Source of the DNA: Tubulanus polymorphus
Lineage: Eukaryota; Nemertea; Palaeonemertea; Tubulaniformes; Tubulanidae
DNA: 60,000 nucleotides
Assembly: GCF_964204645.1 (NCBI RefSeq)
Contig: NC_134036.1
Span: 10,094,704-10,154,703 of the forward strand
Direction of reading: 5' to 3'
The notes beneath the pieces were generated by a model. That model had not been told where the DNA came from. It saw only the letters and a program-made list of their open reading frames with translations, and ran no database searches. Below, in pieces: positions 1 through 8,141 of the stretch. Every line of letters begins with the position of its first letter. Within the stretch, counting starts at the first letter, position 1. Made by a program: the position numbers and the translations under genes.

Positions 1-2
1 TA

Positions 3-527
3 ATGATGATTGAAGTTGTAAACGTTGCGTCTACGGGTAATCTGAATTGCCGTCTAAATCTAGCCGATATTGCAGGAAAATTGTGTAATGTCGTCTATGA
101 CCCCCGAAAGTTTAGTGGATTAATATGGAAACACAGAAGTATACAGGGTAATTGTCTATTGTTCGTAAATGGTAAAATGGTCGTGACCGGATGTAAAAGC
201 GAATTTAACAGTCGGCGTAGTACAAGACAATTCGCTCGTTTGTTGCAAAAGATGGGTTATATTGTGAGCTTGACTAATTTCAAAATACAAACTATGACTG
301 GAGTTGTAAAAACTGATCGACGTGTGGACTTAATAGAACTTTCCAAAACAGTTCCCGGTGACTACAATCCCGAAATATTTCCCGGTTTTGTTTACAAGTG
401 CGAAAACGGGATAAAATGTATAGTACATAACGGCGGTACTTTAATATTGTCGGGTGCCAGAAAACTCTACGATCTACGGGAAGCCTATGAAGAAGTTCTA
501 TTCTATACCATTCTTTGTTCCAAATAA
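3..527 (+). CDS. TATA-box-binding-protein-like protein (Polinton P1)
   Basis: This 174-aa protein is recognisable as TBP from its two-fold saddle repeat. Repeat 1 spans about residues 3-86 and contains NGKMVVTG followed by a CKSE-like segment. Repeat 2 spans about 87-170 and contains NFKIQ, PEIFPGFVY and TLILSGA. TBP bends TATA DNA with four intercalating Phe residues. Three equivalents are present here (F37, F54, F126), but the fourth position is His142. The ORF has no intron and no long N-terminal tail, and it lies on the same strand as integrase and capsid genes only 170 bp downstream. This suggests a viral gene of the element and not the host TBP locus. A start further left is possible because the window begins 2 bp before the ATG. 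Family assignment is firm; a role in transcribing the element's genes is inference. Confidence 0.88.
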   Translation: MMIEVVNVASTGNLNCRLNLADIAGKLCNVVYDPRKFSGLIWKHRSIQGNCLLFVNGKMVVTGCKSEFNSRRSTRQFARLLQKMGYIVSLTNFKIQTMTGVVKTDRRVDLIELSKTVPGDYNPEIFPGFVYKCENGIKCIVHNGGTLILSGARKLYDLREAYEEVLFYTILCSK

Positions 528-696
528 AAAAGTCATTAAAAGCATATTGTTTTTTAAGTGTAAATAAAATTATGAGAAAAGATGAATTGGCGAAAGTTGT
601 TTTGTTGTTGTTTAAAGCAGGAGGAGCCGAATTTCGAGTGTCGTTTCAATAGAGTTAATTGCGTATTAAGTACGTGTTGTGGTAGTACAACTGTAA

Positions 697-1782
697 TTGA
701 TGAAAGCCGAACAGAAAAGGTTCCTGGCGAATCAATATTATGGCGTCGACAAAGAAGGAAGTTTTTCAAACGCAAATACATTACTACGGATTTGTAAAAA
801 AGAAAACAAAAATATCTCTTTACGTGAGATACGAGACTGGTTAACCGAACAAGAAGTTCACACTTTACACGCCAAAGTGCGAAAGAGATTTCCGAGAAAC
901 AAAACTATAGCCTATCGAGTGAACGAGCAATTTCAGGTCGACTCGTGCGACGTTTCGAATATTTCGAAACACAACGACGGTTACAAATTTCTATTGACGG
1001 CTATCGATGTATTGTCTAGATACGCGTTCGCTATACCGTTAAAGAATAAATTTAATTCTACCGTTGTGGATGGTTTTAAAAAGATTTTCAAGATTAGGAA
1101 ACCTAGCGTTATTCAATCGGATTCAGGCACAGAATTTGTCGGTTCAAAAACGCAGGCGTATCTGAAAAACGAGGGCGTACGTTTTTTCCAAAGTAAAAAC
1201 GGAGTGAAATGCGCTTTAATCGTAAGATGGATACGTACTTTAAAATCGAAAATGTATAAGATATTTTCGCATAGAAATTCATACAGATATATCGATTTGC
1301 TTAAAGATATAGTAGCGTCATACAATAAATCGTTTCATCGTAGTATAAAAATGGCTCCAAACGATGTCAACGAGTTAAACGCGCACAAAGTTTTCAAGAA
1401 TTTATACGGTACAATCCGTAGTAAAAAACGCGTGAATTTTAAGTTTCGCGTTGGCGACACTGTTCGAATAAGCGAACTCAATGGTCAATTCCAAAAAGGC
1501 TATTTACCCGGTTGGAGTACTGAGTTGTTTGTCGTTACGAAAAGAATTATGCGTGAACCACCTGTATACAAGATTAAAGATTTACAAGACGTAACAATAG
1601 ATGGCGTGTTTTATGGTTACGAGTTGATAAAATTCAATAAAAAGGATGAAACGTATAAGATCGAGTCGATAATTAAAACTCGAGGTAAAGGCGCTCGAAA
1701 ACAATACTTGGTAAAGTGGTATAACTATCCCGATAAATTCAATTCTTGGGTGAACGCTCGAGATATCAAGAAATTACCATGA
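697..1782 (+). CDS. Polinton retroviral-type integrase with chromodomain, catalytic Glu lost
   Basis: The 361-aa protein has an N-terminal helical region, an rve catalytic core (about residues 75-225) and a C-terminal chromodomain (about 320-360, with YKIESII, QYLVKWYNY and SWVNARDIKKL). Integrases of this type join the element's termini to chromosomal DNA using a D,D-E triad. Asp82 and Asp142 are present, but the position of the Glu, 34 residues after the second Asp, is Val176 (ALIVRW where A and B read SIIERF). Otherwise the protein aligns along its whole length with the integrases of A and B. The stop overlaps the ATG of the next gene. The Glu loss predicts a catalytically dead enzyme, although the ORF is still open. 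Confidence 0.9.
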   Translation: MMKAEQKRFLANQYYGVDKEGSFSNANTLLRICKKENKNISLREIRDWLTEQEVHTLHAKVRKRFPRNKTIAYRVNEQFQVDSCDVSNISKHNDGYKFLLTAIDVLSRYAFAIPLKNKFNSTVVDGFKKIFKIRKPSVIQSDSGTEFVGSKTQAYLKNEGVRFFQSKNGVKCALIVRWIRTLKSKMYKIFSHRNSYRYIDLLKDIVASYNKSFHRSIKMAPNDVNELNAHKVFKNLYGTIRSKKRVNFKFRVGDTVRISELNGQFQKGYLPGWSTELFVVTKRIMREPPVYKIKDLQDVTIDGVFYGYELIKFNKKDETYKIESIIKTRGKGARKQYLVKWYNYPDKFNSWVNARDIKKLP

Positions 1783-2605
1783 GTCAGGATTTTACGTGTA
1801 TCTCAAAAGCGATGCTAGCACTGATATTTATCCCGATAATACGCGACATAGTTTTAAGGTCCGATTACGAACACCGATTTCACTTCAAGGCAAATGGTTT
1901 TGCGCTTTACATCAAATAAACTTTATGGCTGATTTCAATAACGTGAACAATGGAAGATTTCAATGTACGTCGTCTGAGCACGGAACTCATTATCTCGATA
2001 TACCCACGGGTCGCTATTTGACAATTAACCAATTAATTGTCGCTATACAGGCAGAGTTAAACAAATGGTACGACGATAAGATAGTTCTTGCATTCGATGA
2101 ACTAAGTCATAAAGTTAGTATCCGATTTAATGACGACTGTTCAATAACTTTTACGAACGATATTGCGTGGATCTTGGGTTTTAAAGAAAATATACCGATT
2201 AACGAAGATATATCAGATCGTCGTCAAGGTTCTAAAATACACGGTCCTGTACTGTCAGATTCATCCGATAGTAAAACAGTTTACAAATACATCGAGGTCA
2301 CTGCAACCCGCAGTTCGGATATAAACGTCGATTATCATAATTTGATGGTATATACAGATGTTATCGAACCACAGCTGGTCGGACATCAAAGCGCAAATCT
2401 CTTACGTCTGATCGATTTGAATCCGAGAAATTTTGGTAAAATTGTTGGTCGAGAATTTACCAAGTTACAATATTTTCCGCTACAAAGACGGAATTTTCAA
2501 ACTATAGAAGTCTTTATTAGGACCGAATACGGAAGAATCCCCGTTTTCAGAAAGGGCAAAGTTAACCTGGTTCTGCATTTCAAAAAGAAGAATTTATTGC
2601 TATGA
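1779..2605 (+). pseudogene. Penton (minor capsid) protein of P1, frameshifted at the start
   Basis: The frame open from about 1775 to 2605 encodes a Polinton penton-type single jelly-roll protein. Near the N-terminus it has the family pattern of a short strand, SDAS, PDN and a repeated F..L segment; at the C-terminus it has the VYTDVIEP and LLRLIDL strands. The ATG at 1779 overlaps the integrase stop as ATGA, but it reads a different frame from the body. A run of T at about 1789-1793 appears one base short, so the fifth codon is followed by a shift. The body frame has only GTG at 1796 as a possible start. Downstream the next ATG again overlaps the stop. Penton forms the fivefold capsid vertices. 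Identification is good; whether this copy is expressed is doubtful. Confidence 0.8.
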
Positions 2606-3015
2606 GGGCTCTCTGCGAAATCGATCGGGATGCTTGTTGTAAATATTACATGAACCAATGCGGTTCGGGTATTGACGTGTACACGGCATCCCCCGTACAA
2701 GGCGGTGCTGGATTTGCATCAGTCTTGGGCGGGTTGGCTCGTCCAGCTATTCCACTACTAAAAAATATGGCCAAGCAAGCGGTTCCTCATTTACTGAGAA
2801 CTGGTTTACACGTAGCCAGCGATGTGGTAGGCGGTAAGAATATCGCGACAGCCATCAAAGATCGTGGCATCGAAACAATGGGTCGCATTATCAAACGAAG
2901 CTTAAAAAGACCATCTACCTCAAACCCAAAATCAATAAAAGGTCGTAAACGAAGTAGACGTATAACAACCGGAAAACGCGTTCGAAAAACCAAAGCATTC
3001 GCTGAAGCGTACTAA
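2602..3015 (+). CDS. pVI/pX-like capsid-core protein
   Basis: This 137-aa basic protein has a Gly/Ala-rich hydrophobic central part (about residues 33-65, probably amphipathic helices) and an Arg/Lys-rich tail (about 95-130, including KGRKRSRR and GKRVRKTK). Small proteins with this layout sit between penton and major capsid genes in many Polintons and adintoviruses. They are compared there with adenovirus pVI (membrane-lytic, hexon-linked) and pX/mu (DNA-condensing). The start overlaps the penton stop (ATGA at 2602) and the MCP starts 3 bp after its stop, so it belongs to the structural cluster. Assignment rests on position and composition and not on a conserved catalytic motif. The adenain-like protease downstream would be its expected processing enzyme. 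Confidence 0.6.
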   Translation: MRALCEIDRDACCKYYMNQCGSGIDVYTASPVQGGAGFASVLGGLARPAIPLLKNMAKQAVPHLLRTGLHVASDVVGGKNIATAIKDRGIETMGRIIKRSLKRPSTSNPKSIKGRKRSRRITTGKRVRKTKAFAEAY

Positions 3016-3017
3016 TT

Positions 3018-4328
3018 ATGTCGTTATTGGTACATAAGGATTCGCCACTGTGCGTCAAGTCCGAACTCGATTTGTTTACAGTTCCCGGAACACAGATAAA
3101 TTTCAAAGAATGCCGATACGTTAGCTACGAACCCACTACGTCGATTAACGACATGGGGCCGATTGTATTCAGAGTGCCAAAAACTGAACAATATTTAGAT
3201 TTAAACGTGACGTATCTAAAACTACAGTTCAAAATAGTTAACGCCGATGGAACTAATGTAGGGCCCGAAAAGTCAGTCTCAATGATCAATGGCGCCTATA
3301 GTCTATTTAGCGATGTACAAATTACGCTTAACGACCGAGTGGTTACCCACGACGGGGGGTTATACCCGTTCAAATGTGAGCTGGAAAATATGGTTAATTA
3401 CAACTCGGAAACTAAAAACAACAGCTGGCTACAATGCGATCTTTATGTCGAAGACGAAGCTGGAAAAAAGTCAAATATCGATCCTACTTTACCAAACGCA
3501 AATTCCGGTTTGGTCAGAAGGAATAACTACACTAAAGGCAGTAAACTGGTTTGCGCTTATTCTCGGTTGTATAGCGATGTACTGAGAATGAATAAGATTT
3601 TCATCAACAATACAGATTTACAAATAAAACTAACTCGATCAAAGGAAAGTTTTGCTCTAGTTTCCCCTGTCGAAAACCCAGATTTCCGTATAAAGATTGA
3701 AAGCGCTCAACTATACATTCGTAAACTAGAACTGGATAGTTCTGTTTTAGTAGCGCATGCTAAAGCACTGGAAAAGAATGCAGCAAAATATTATTTTTCG
3801 AGAACTGAATTATTATCGTTAAATATTCCAAGAGGTCATAGAACAATTATCAAGGATTCCGTTTTCGTCGGTGAGATACCAAAGGCTATTGTTTTAGCTT
3901 TAGTGGACGACGACGCGTTGAGCGGCAATTACAAGAAGAATCCGTTCGATTTCAAGGATTATTCATTGAATTATATAGGGGTTACCGTTGATAATGTCCA
4001 TGCACAAAACTCGCCGTTAATTATAGACTCCCAGGGCGACGGCTGCGAGGTGTATCACGGTTTATATTTAGCCCGGGGCTTATTGTATAAAAACGAAGGA
4101 ATTGGGATAAAACGTGAGGATTTCAAAAAAGGCAATTTTATTTGTGGGTTTAACATGTCGCCCGAGTACGGGGATCAGCCGCACCTGTCACTAATTAAAA
4201 AGGGCTCGCTTAAAATCGAAATGCGATTTGATGAAGCTTTACCGCATAACGTGAATTTGATTGTTTACGCCGTTTTCGACGAATTACTACAAGTAACCAA
4301 AGAACGTCATATAGAAATCGATTATTAG
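3018..4328 (+). CDS. Double jelly-roll major capsid protein (Polinton MCP)
   Basis: This 436-aa intact ORF belongs to the Polinton MCP family, which in animal genomes is often annotated as F54H12.2-like. Supporting features are the early segment with FRVP and the TEQYLDLNVTYLKLQFKI strand, the SLFSDVQITLNDRVV strand pair at about residues 90-110, a second jelly roll from about 220, and the C-terminal MRFDEALPHNVNLIVYAVFDE stretch. The protein forms the pseudo-hexameric capsomers of an icosahedral shell. It lies between the pVI/pX-like gene and the protease. No frameshift or stop is seen, so it is the best preserved structural gene of P1. It is far diverged from the MCP of elements A and B. 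Confidence 0.9.
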   Translation: MSLLVHKDSPLCVKSELDLFTVPGTQINFKECRYVSYEPTTSINDMGPIVFRVPKTEQYLDLNVTYLKLQFKIVNADGTNVGPEKSVSMINGAYSLFSDVQITLNDRVVTHDGGLYPFKCELENMVNYNSETKNNSWLQCDLYVEDEAGKKSNIDPTLPNANSGLVRRNNYTKGSKLVCAYSRLYSDVLRMNKIFINNTDLQIKLTRSKESFALVSPVENPDFRIKIESAQLYIRKLELDSSVLVAHAKALEKNAAKYYFSRTELLSLNIPRGHRTIIKDSVFVGEIPKAIVLALVDDDALSGNYKKNPFDFKDYSLNYIGVTVDNVHAQNSPLIIDSQGDGCEVYHGLYLARGLLYKNEGIGIKREDFKKGNFICGFNMSPEYGDQPHLSLIKKGSLKIEMRFDEALPHNVNLIVYAVFDELLQVTKERHIEIDY

Positions 4329-4333
4329 CGATC

Positions 4334-4798
4334 ATGTTATACACCAACAAAATTTTAGAATTTATGAAAAAAGACGAATGTCTAAATACGTCTTTCTTTG
4401 GTGTTTTTCCATGCGATCGACTACCGGATATAACGAGCTATCCGGCTGGTTTTATAGTAAACACTGATAATCACGACGAACCTGGCGAACATTGGCTAAC
4501 TATATATATAAACGAATACGGCATCGGTTATTTTTTTGATTCCTTCGGGCAACAACCCGGAACTTATGATAAAATGTTAGAAAAATACTTGGATGAAAAT
4601 TGTATAGAATGGAAATATAATAATAAGATGTATCAAAACGTATTATCCGATGTATGCGGTTATTACGCTATATTTGTACTATTACACCTATGTCACGGTA
4701 ACGATGTACGCGATATTACTAAACTATTGTCAAACAAAACTAATGATAATGATTATTTTGTAAAAAAATTTATCGTGAAATATTTTAAGCTTCTATAA
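4334..4798 (+). CDS. Adenain-like maturation cysteine protease
   Basis: This 154-aa protein has the adenovirus-protease arrangement His53-Trp (GEHW), Asp69 in FFDSFG, Gln101 and Cys108 in SDVCGYYAIF. The Gln-x6-Cys spacing of the oxyanion hole and nucleophile is kept. Such proteases cleave capsid and core precursors during virion maturation, and the pVI/pX-like protein is a plausible substrate. The ORF starts 5 bp after the MCP stop and has no visible defect. It ends the rightward structural cluster; the next gene runs on the other strand. No counterpart was recognised in elements A or B. Confidence 0.9.
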   Translation: MLYTNKILEFMKKDECLNTSFFGVFPCDRLPDITSYPAGFIVNTDNHDEPGEHWLTIYINEYGIGYFFDSFGQQPGTYDKMLEKYLDENCIEWKYNNKMYQNVLSDVCGYYAIFVLLHLCHGNDVRDITKLLSNKTNDNDYFVKKFIVKYFKLL

Positions 4799-4805
4799 TA
4801 AACTA

Positions 4806-5367
4806 TTATGTATATGAATTTAGTCGTTTTTTAAATTCCACGAACCCACCAGAAGAGTTTTGTTTAAAACTCTTCAATATAAAAAAACACTGAAGCATAA
4901 AGCGAAGCGAGGCGTTTAAACACTGGCTCTTTCTTGGAAATTGAAGTAGTTCTGAAAAGAACTGTTTAAAGGGGGGTTTCACGTGGGCTTCGTCGTCGTC
5001 GTCGTCGTCGTCGTCATAATCATTGACGCTGCTGCTGCTTCGTCTTCTATTAGCTTTCGCTATTCGTTCACGGACGAGGCGACTATGGCGACGCATTACT
5101 CGGGCCCAATATATCGTGTTCCGACAGAACGGACACGATATAACATTTTCCGCATTTGGGAGGCTGTTGTCTATGCCAGTACAAATCAACCTTGCTGTGC
5201 AATTATTGCACAGCGGATACTACGGATACTAGCGGATTGACGCTACGGTACTGGCATAGACCGCACAGCATCCAGGCCCGCTGTCCTGAACACAGACAAA
5301 TGTCACACACTAATACCGCTTCTGCATCGTCCGGGATCACCGTCCAACGAGCACCGTTGTTAGTCAT
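4806..5367 (-). pseudogene. RING-like cysteine protein of P1, disrupted by a fold-back insertion
   Basis: The - strand ATG at 5367 opens a frame with C-x2-C (CDIC) and then C-x2-C in the CGLC region, but it meets a stop at about 5205. A different frame then carries ISCPFCRNTIYW and runs to 4806. Joined in order the Cys pairs resemble a RING or related treble-clef zinc finger. An Arg-rich stretch, an Asp octamer (about 4994-5015) and a C-terminal tail follow. The break coincides with an inverted repeat (arms 5169-5182 and 5248-5261), so an insertion or fold-back duplication probably broke the gene. RING proteins often act as ubiquitin ligases; that function is only inferred here. Confidence 0.5.
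5169..5261. repeat. 93-bp fold-back sequence inside the RING-like gene
   Basis: Arms of 14 bp (5169-5182 and 5248-5261) are perfect reverse complements. A second perfect palindrome of 21 bp centred at about 5204 (ending GCACAGC on the right) lies within. The reading frame of the RING-like gene changes across this segment. It could be a tiny fold-back insertion or a replication-slippage product. Confidence 0.6.
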
Positions 5368-5389
5368 TTTCGTAATGGATTTTAGAGAT

Positions 5390-5720
5390 CTTCTGACGAG
5401 TATTTTATACGCAGTAGCTACTTTGCGTGGCAGATGTTTTGCAATGGATGAATCAAGGGTCTTTAATTACCTAATTGTCTATTCGGTTTGGTTTCTAAAC
5501 CATTCCGTCACATATCGAGGGTACTGACTAGATATTTTAGACGGCAGATGCTAACAAACTGGTCAATGATTTTTGTTTCTCAATTACTTAATTGCGTAAT
5601 TTTCATCCCGCATATTCCGGCACATATGGGGGTACTGACCAGCTATTTTAGATGGCAGATGCTAACAACGGGTCAATGGTATTTGTTTCTCGATTACTTA
5701 ATTACGTTCTTTGATGATAT
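5390..5720. repeat. Imperfect tandem repeat of about 110 bp; no gene in 5,368-5,878
   Basis: The units near 5523 and 5634 share GGTACTGACNAG, ATTTTAGANGGCAGATGCTAACAA, GGTCAATG and TTACTTAATT in the same order. A more degenerate unit begins near 5390. The forward ORFs across it look compositional and show no family features. The segment separates the RING-like and PC4-like genes, both on the - strand. Confidence 0.6.
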
Positions 5721-5878
5721 ATTGTATAGAAGGGGCCTAGGCAACGACGAAATGCTTGATTATTATAGAGCAAATAAAATGAGACAGATATGAAATATTA
5801 TATCCAATGCAAGTTTATTATGTATTAAACATTTGAATAAGCTTTTATATAAATAATATCTAATTATTATCTGTGAAA

Positions 5879-6685
5879 TTATACTTGGGTTATCATTATA
5901 CCGTATTCAGGTGCTTTTCTAACCCCGCTTGTGTCTTTTGCGCAGTACGGGCACCTGTATTCCTGATTCGAGTGACTCGAATCGTACCAGCACGGTCTCA
6001 TATTAGCCATTTCGGATATATCTTCTGTAAAATAAATGTCTTTCAATTTTTTCCATTGTTCCAATGTTAGTTTTACGCCGCATCTAGTCGGATTTACATC
6101 GGACAGCTCATCGTGTAGATCGTATTTTCGGATATCTACGTAAATACGGTGATCGTGACTAGATCTATATATTTTGATAAAGTTTGAACGACCAACGGTC
6201 ATCACGCCTACGTAATCGATATCTTCTTTAACGCGCGCAATTTCGTGTTCGATATCGGCTTTACAATAATCTATATGTACCCACTCTTGGAGATCCAAAG
6301 CAATACCGTTTTTAGTGGGGTACAGTTGTTTTCTACGTTCACAGCATTCGAAAGATCGTAAATCTATACGTTTTAACCCCTGCCACGTTTTCGCACTCGC
6401 GTACACAAGCGATCCTAGATAATGAGGCTCGGGGTCATTGTTCCAGGTATTCCGTTGAACTTTCGACGGAACAGCGTTGTCATTTACGATTGAACCTATA
6501 AAACAATAAAAAATATTCTATATAGGTATGCGTCTAAAAAATAATTACCGGTTTCGAATACGGAGAAGAAGTAGAAACTTACTAAAGTCGAGTTTGTGCG
6601 AAGGACGTTTTCTTTTTCTAGATTGAGTAGATGACTTTGGTGTACTACATATTTCTAAGGTAGTTTGTCCACTAGTCGAATCCAT
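5879..6685 (-). CDS. Spliced protein with two PC4-like units (P1)
   Basis: Two exons fit exactly: exon 1 is 6685-6583 (ATG at 6685), the intron is 6496-6582 (87 nt, donor GTAAGT, acceptor TTTTATAG), and exon 2 is 6495-5879. Together they are 720 nt, a 239-aa product, with the intron in phase 1. Exon 1 carries a basic RKRKRP stretch, probably a nuclear signal. Two segments match the core of transcription coactivator PC4/Sub1: about residues 76-110 (RIDLRSF, then KNGIALDLQEW) and 151-188 (IYVDIRKYDL, then GVKLTLEQWKKLKDI). A Cys-rich tail with CPYC follows. PC4 proteins bind single-stranded and melted promoter DNA and normally dimerise. Two units in one chain suggests a covalent dimer. The fold assignment is by motif; the splice model is strongly supported by frame. 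Confidence 0.75.
6496..6582 (-). other. Spliceosomal intron in the PC4-like gene
   Basis: This is an 87-nt intron with a consensus GTAAGT donor and a TTTTATAG acceptor on the - strand. Removing it joins two open frames in phase 1 with no stop. The exon 2 frame has no ATG between the acceptor and position 6407, so splicing explains the N-terminus better than a downstream start. Confidence 0.8.
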
Positions 6686-6914
6686 CTGGGTGATACAGGT
6701 CGATGTTGACGGGTCAAAGTCTCTGAGCAGATTGATTAATTTATGGATTTACAACGCGTTTTTATTGTCAGGAAATGACTTGCCCGAACACGATTTACGG
6801 TTTCACATGTTATTGCGAAATATTTTTCGCCCAAACTCGTTCATGATTTCGCAATAGCCGTTAAAAGACGCCATCTTGGAATTATCTCCCACTTTCCCAT
6901 CCTCCCCCTCCACA

Positions 6915-6915
<1 letters not shown>

Positions 6916-6983
<68 letters not shown>
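6916..6983. repeat. (CA)n microsatellite
   Basis: About 34 CA units run almost uninterrupted. The ORFs through it are artefacts of the repeat. It lies between the divergent PC4-like and cysteine-rich genes, in the likely promoter interval. Confidence 0.95.
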
Positions 6984-6986
<3 letters not shown>

Positions 6987-7109
6987 GCTCGCGCTTGCGC
7001 GCGCACGTGCACAAGAATACGTAATATTGAGCCCGGTTTTAACCGATAGCTCACTCACTCGCTTACACTCGCTCGCTAACGCACGCATAAACAAAACGTG
7101 ATTTACAAA

Positions 7110-7661
7110 ATGTCTGGCAAATTTTTCACCGTTGATAATATTTTCCGCAAAGGATCAGTTACCAGGGAACATATCGACTTTGAAGATATCGACTGGTCTA
7201 CCGGATTTGCAATTTGCAAATATTGTAATACGTCAATTACATACGGTAGTTTTCAAGTAACGACCTGCTGTAGGAAACCGATTTGCGAAGATTGTTGGTT
7301 GGTAAACACTCGGTGGTTAAGCGTTCAGCATAATTTTAAATGCCCTATCGAGGATTGCGTGGCACATTTTAGGATTATAAGACACATCGCGAAAAAAGAC
7401 TGCTATCGATGTCGCGGACAGGAGGATTTGTTTCATTGTTGCGGTAAAACTATATGTCGGACATGTTTAAACGACCTCAAAGCGTATGAAGGGTATAAAG
7501 AAAACTTTTGTTTTAACTGCGTAACTTTATTTTGTGGCGTAAACACGTGTTTAGTATGTTTGGAGATAACTAAACAAAAGACGGACTGTTGCGGTACTTA
7601 TGTTCACGCTTCGTGTGCGAAGGAATTCGGAGTTAAATCGTGTTTAAACTGTAAATTTTAA
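7110..7661 (+). CDS. Cysteine-rich protein with three RING-like zinc-binding units
   Basis: This 183-aa ORF uses the ATG at 7110 (context AAAATGTC); the open frame extends 12 nt further left from a GTG. The body has three repeats of one pattern, C-x2-C, 9-14 residues, CC, then C/H-x2-C, beginning near CKYC (about residue 37), CYRC (about 99) and CLVC (about 148). Each looks like a small treble-clef or RING-type zinc site. The last Cys pair, CLNC, ends the protein. There is no signal peptide or membrane segment. A polyadenylation-like AATAAA follows within 10 bp of the stop. It sits at the right edge of P1, divergent from the PC4-like gene. A regulatory or ubiquitin-ligase role is possible; the exact family is not recognised. 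Confidence 0.65.
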   Translation: MSGKFFTVDNIFRKGSVTREHIDFEDIDWSTGFAICKYCNTSITYGSFQVTTCCRKPICEDCWLVNTRWLSVQHNFKCPIEDCVAHFRIIRHIAKKDCYRCRGQEDLFHCCGKTICRTCLNDLKAYEGYKENFCFNCVTLFCGVNTCLVCLEITKQKTDCCGTYVHASCAKEFGVKSCLNCKF

Positions 7662-8141
7662 CGGTCAATAAATGTTTTTTATTTGTTTTACATTTGTTTG
7701 TTTTTTGTGGTTTCTTTGTATCACTCGAAATTGGTAATGCTGGAAAAGAAAGCGCCATCTAGGATTTACTCCTCCCCCTCCTCACACACACACACGCATA
7801 GGATCTCGTAATAGTGGCGCCATCTAGGGAATTAATCACATCAATAAATTGATTTGGAATTTACATAGTCAATGATTTGAATTTTTCCGCCAAAAAGAAA
7901 ATTTGTAAAGGAAAAAAAGAAAAAAAAAATCTTAAGGAAAATATCTTAAGAAAAATATCTTGAGGAAAATAAAAATCTTAAGAAAAATATCTTGAGGAAA
8001 AAATCTTGAGAAAAAAATCTTAAGAAAAATATCTTAAGAAAAAAATCTTAAGAAAAGAATCTTAAGAAACTCCTCCCCCTCCCCCTCCTCACTCCTCCCC
8101 CTCCCCCCTCCTCATTGAGGTCCTGAAGTGACATTTCCTAA
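7662..8141. repeat. Gene-free simple-repeat segment
   Basis: At 7910-8075 there is a tandem array of 10-14 bp units built on CTTAAGAAAAATAT, with variants having TTGAGG. It is flanked by blocks rich in CTCCTCCCC (7770-7795 and 8070-8115). The phrase GCGCCATCTAGG occurs at about 7752 and 7819 and in a related form at 6871. No Polinton terminus could be recognised, so the right boundary of P1 is unresolved. Confidence 0.7.

Noticed and set aside
582-797. A 71-aa + strand ORF overlapping the integrase start
   Set aside because: Wrong frame, no family features, and the integrase N-terminus at 697 fits A and B.
4983-5240. + strand ORFs over the poly-Asp region
   Set aside because: Antisense shadows of the RING-like gene.
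6803-7094. Two long Val/Cys-repeat ORFs on the - strand
   Set aside because: Produced by the CA microsatellite in different frames.
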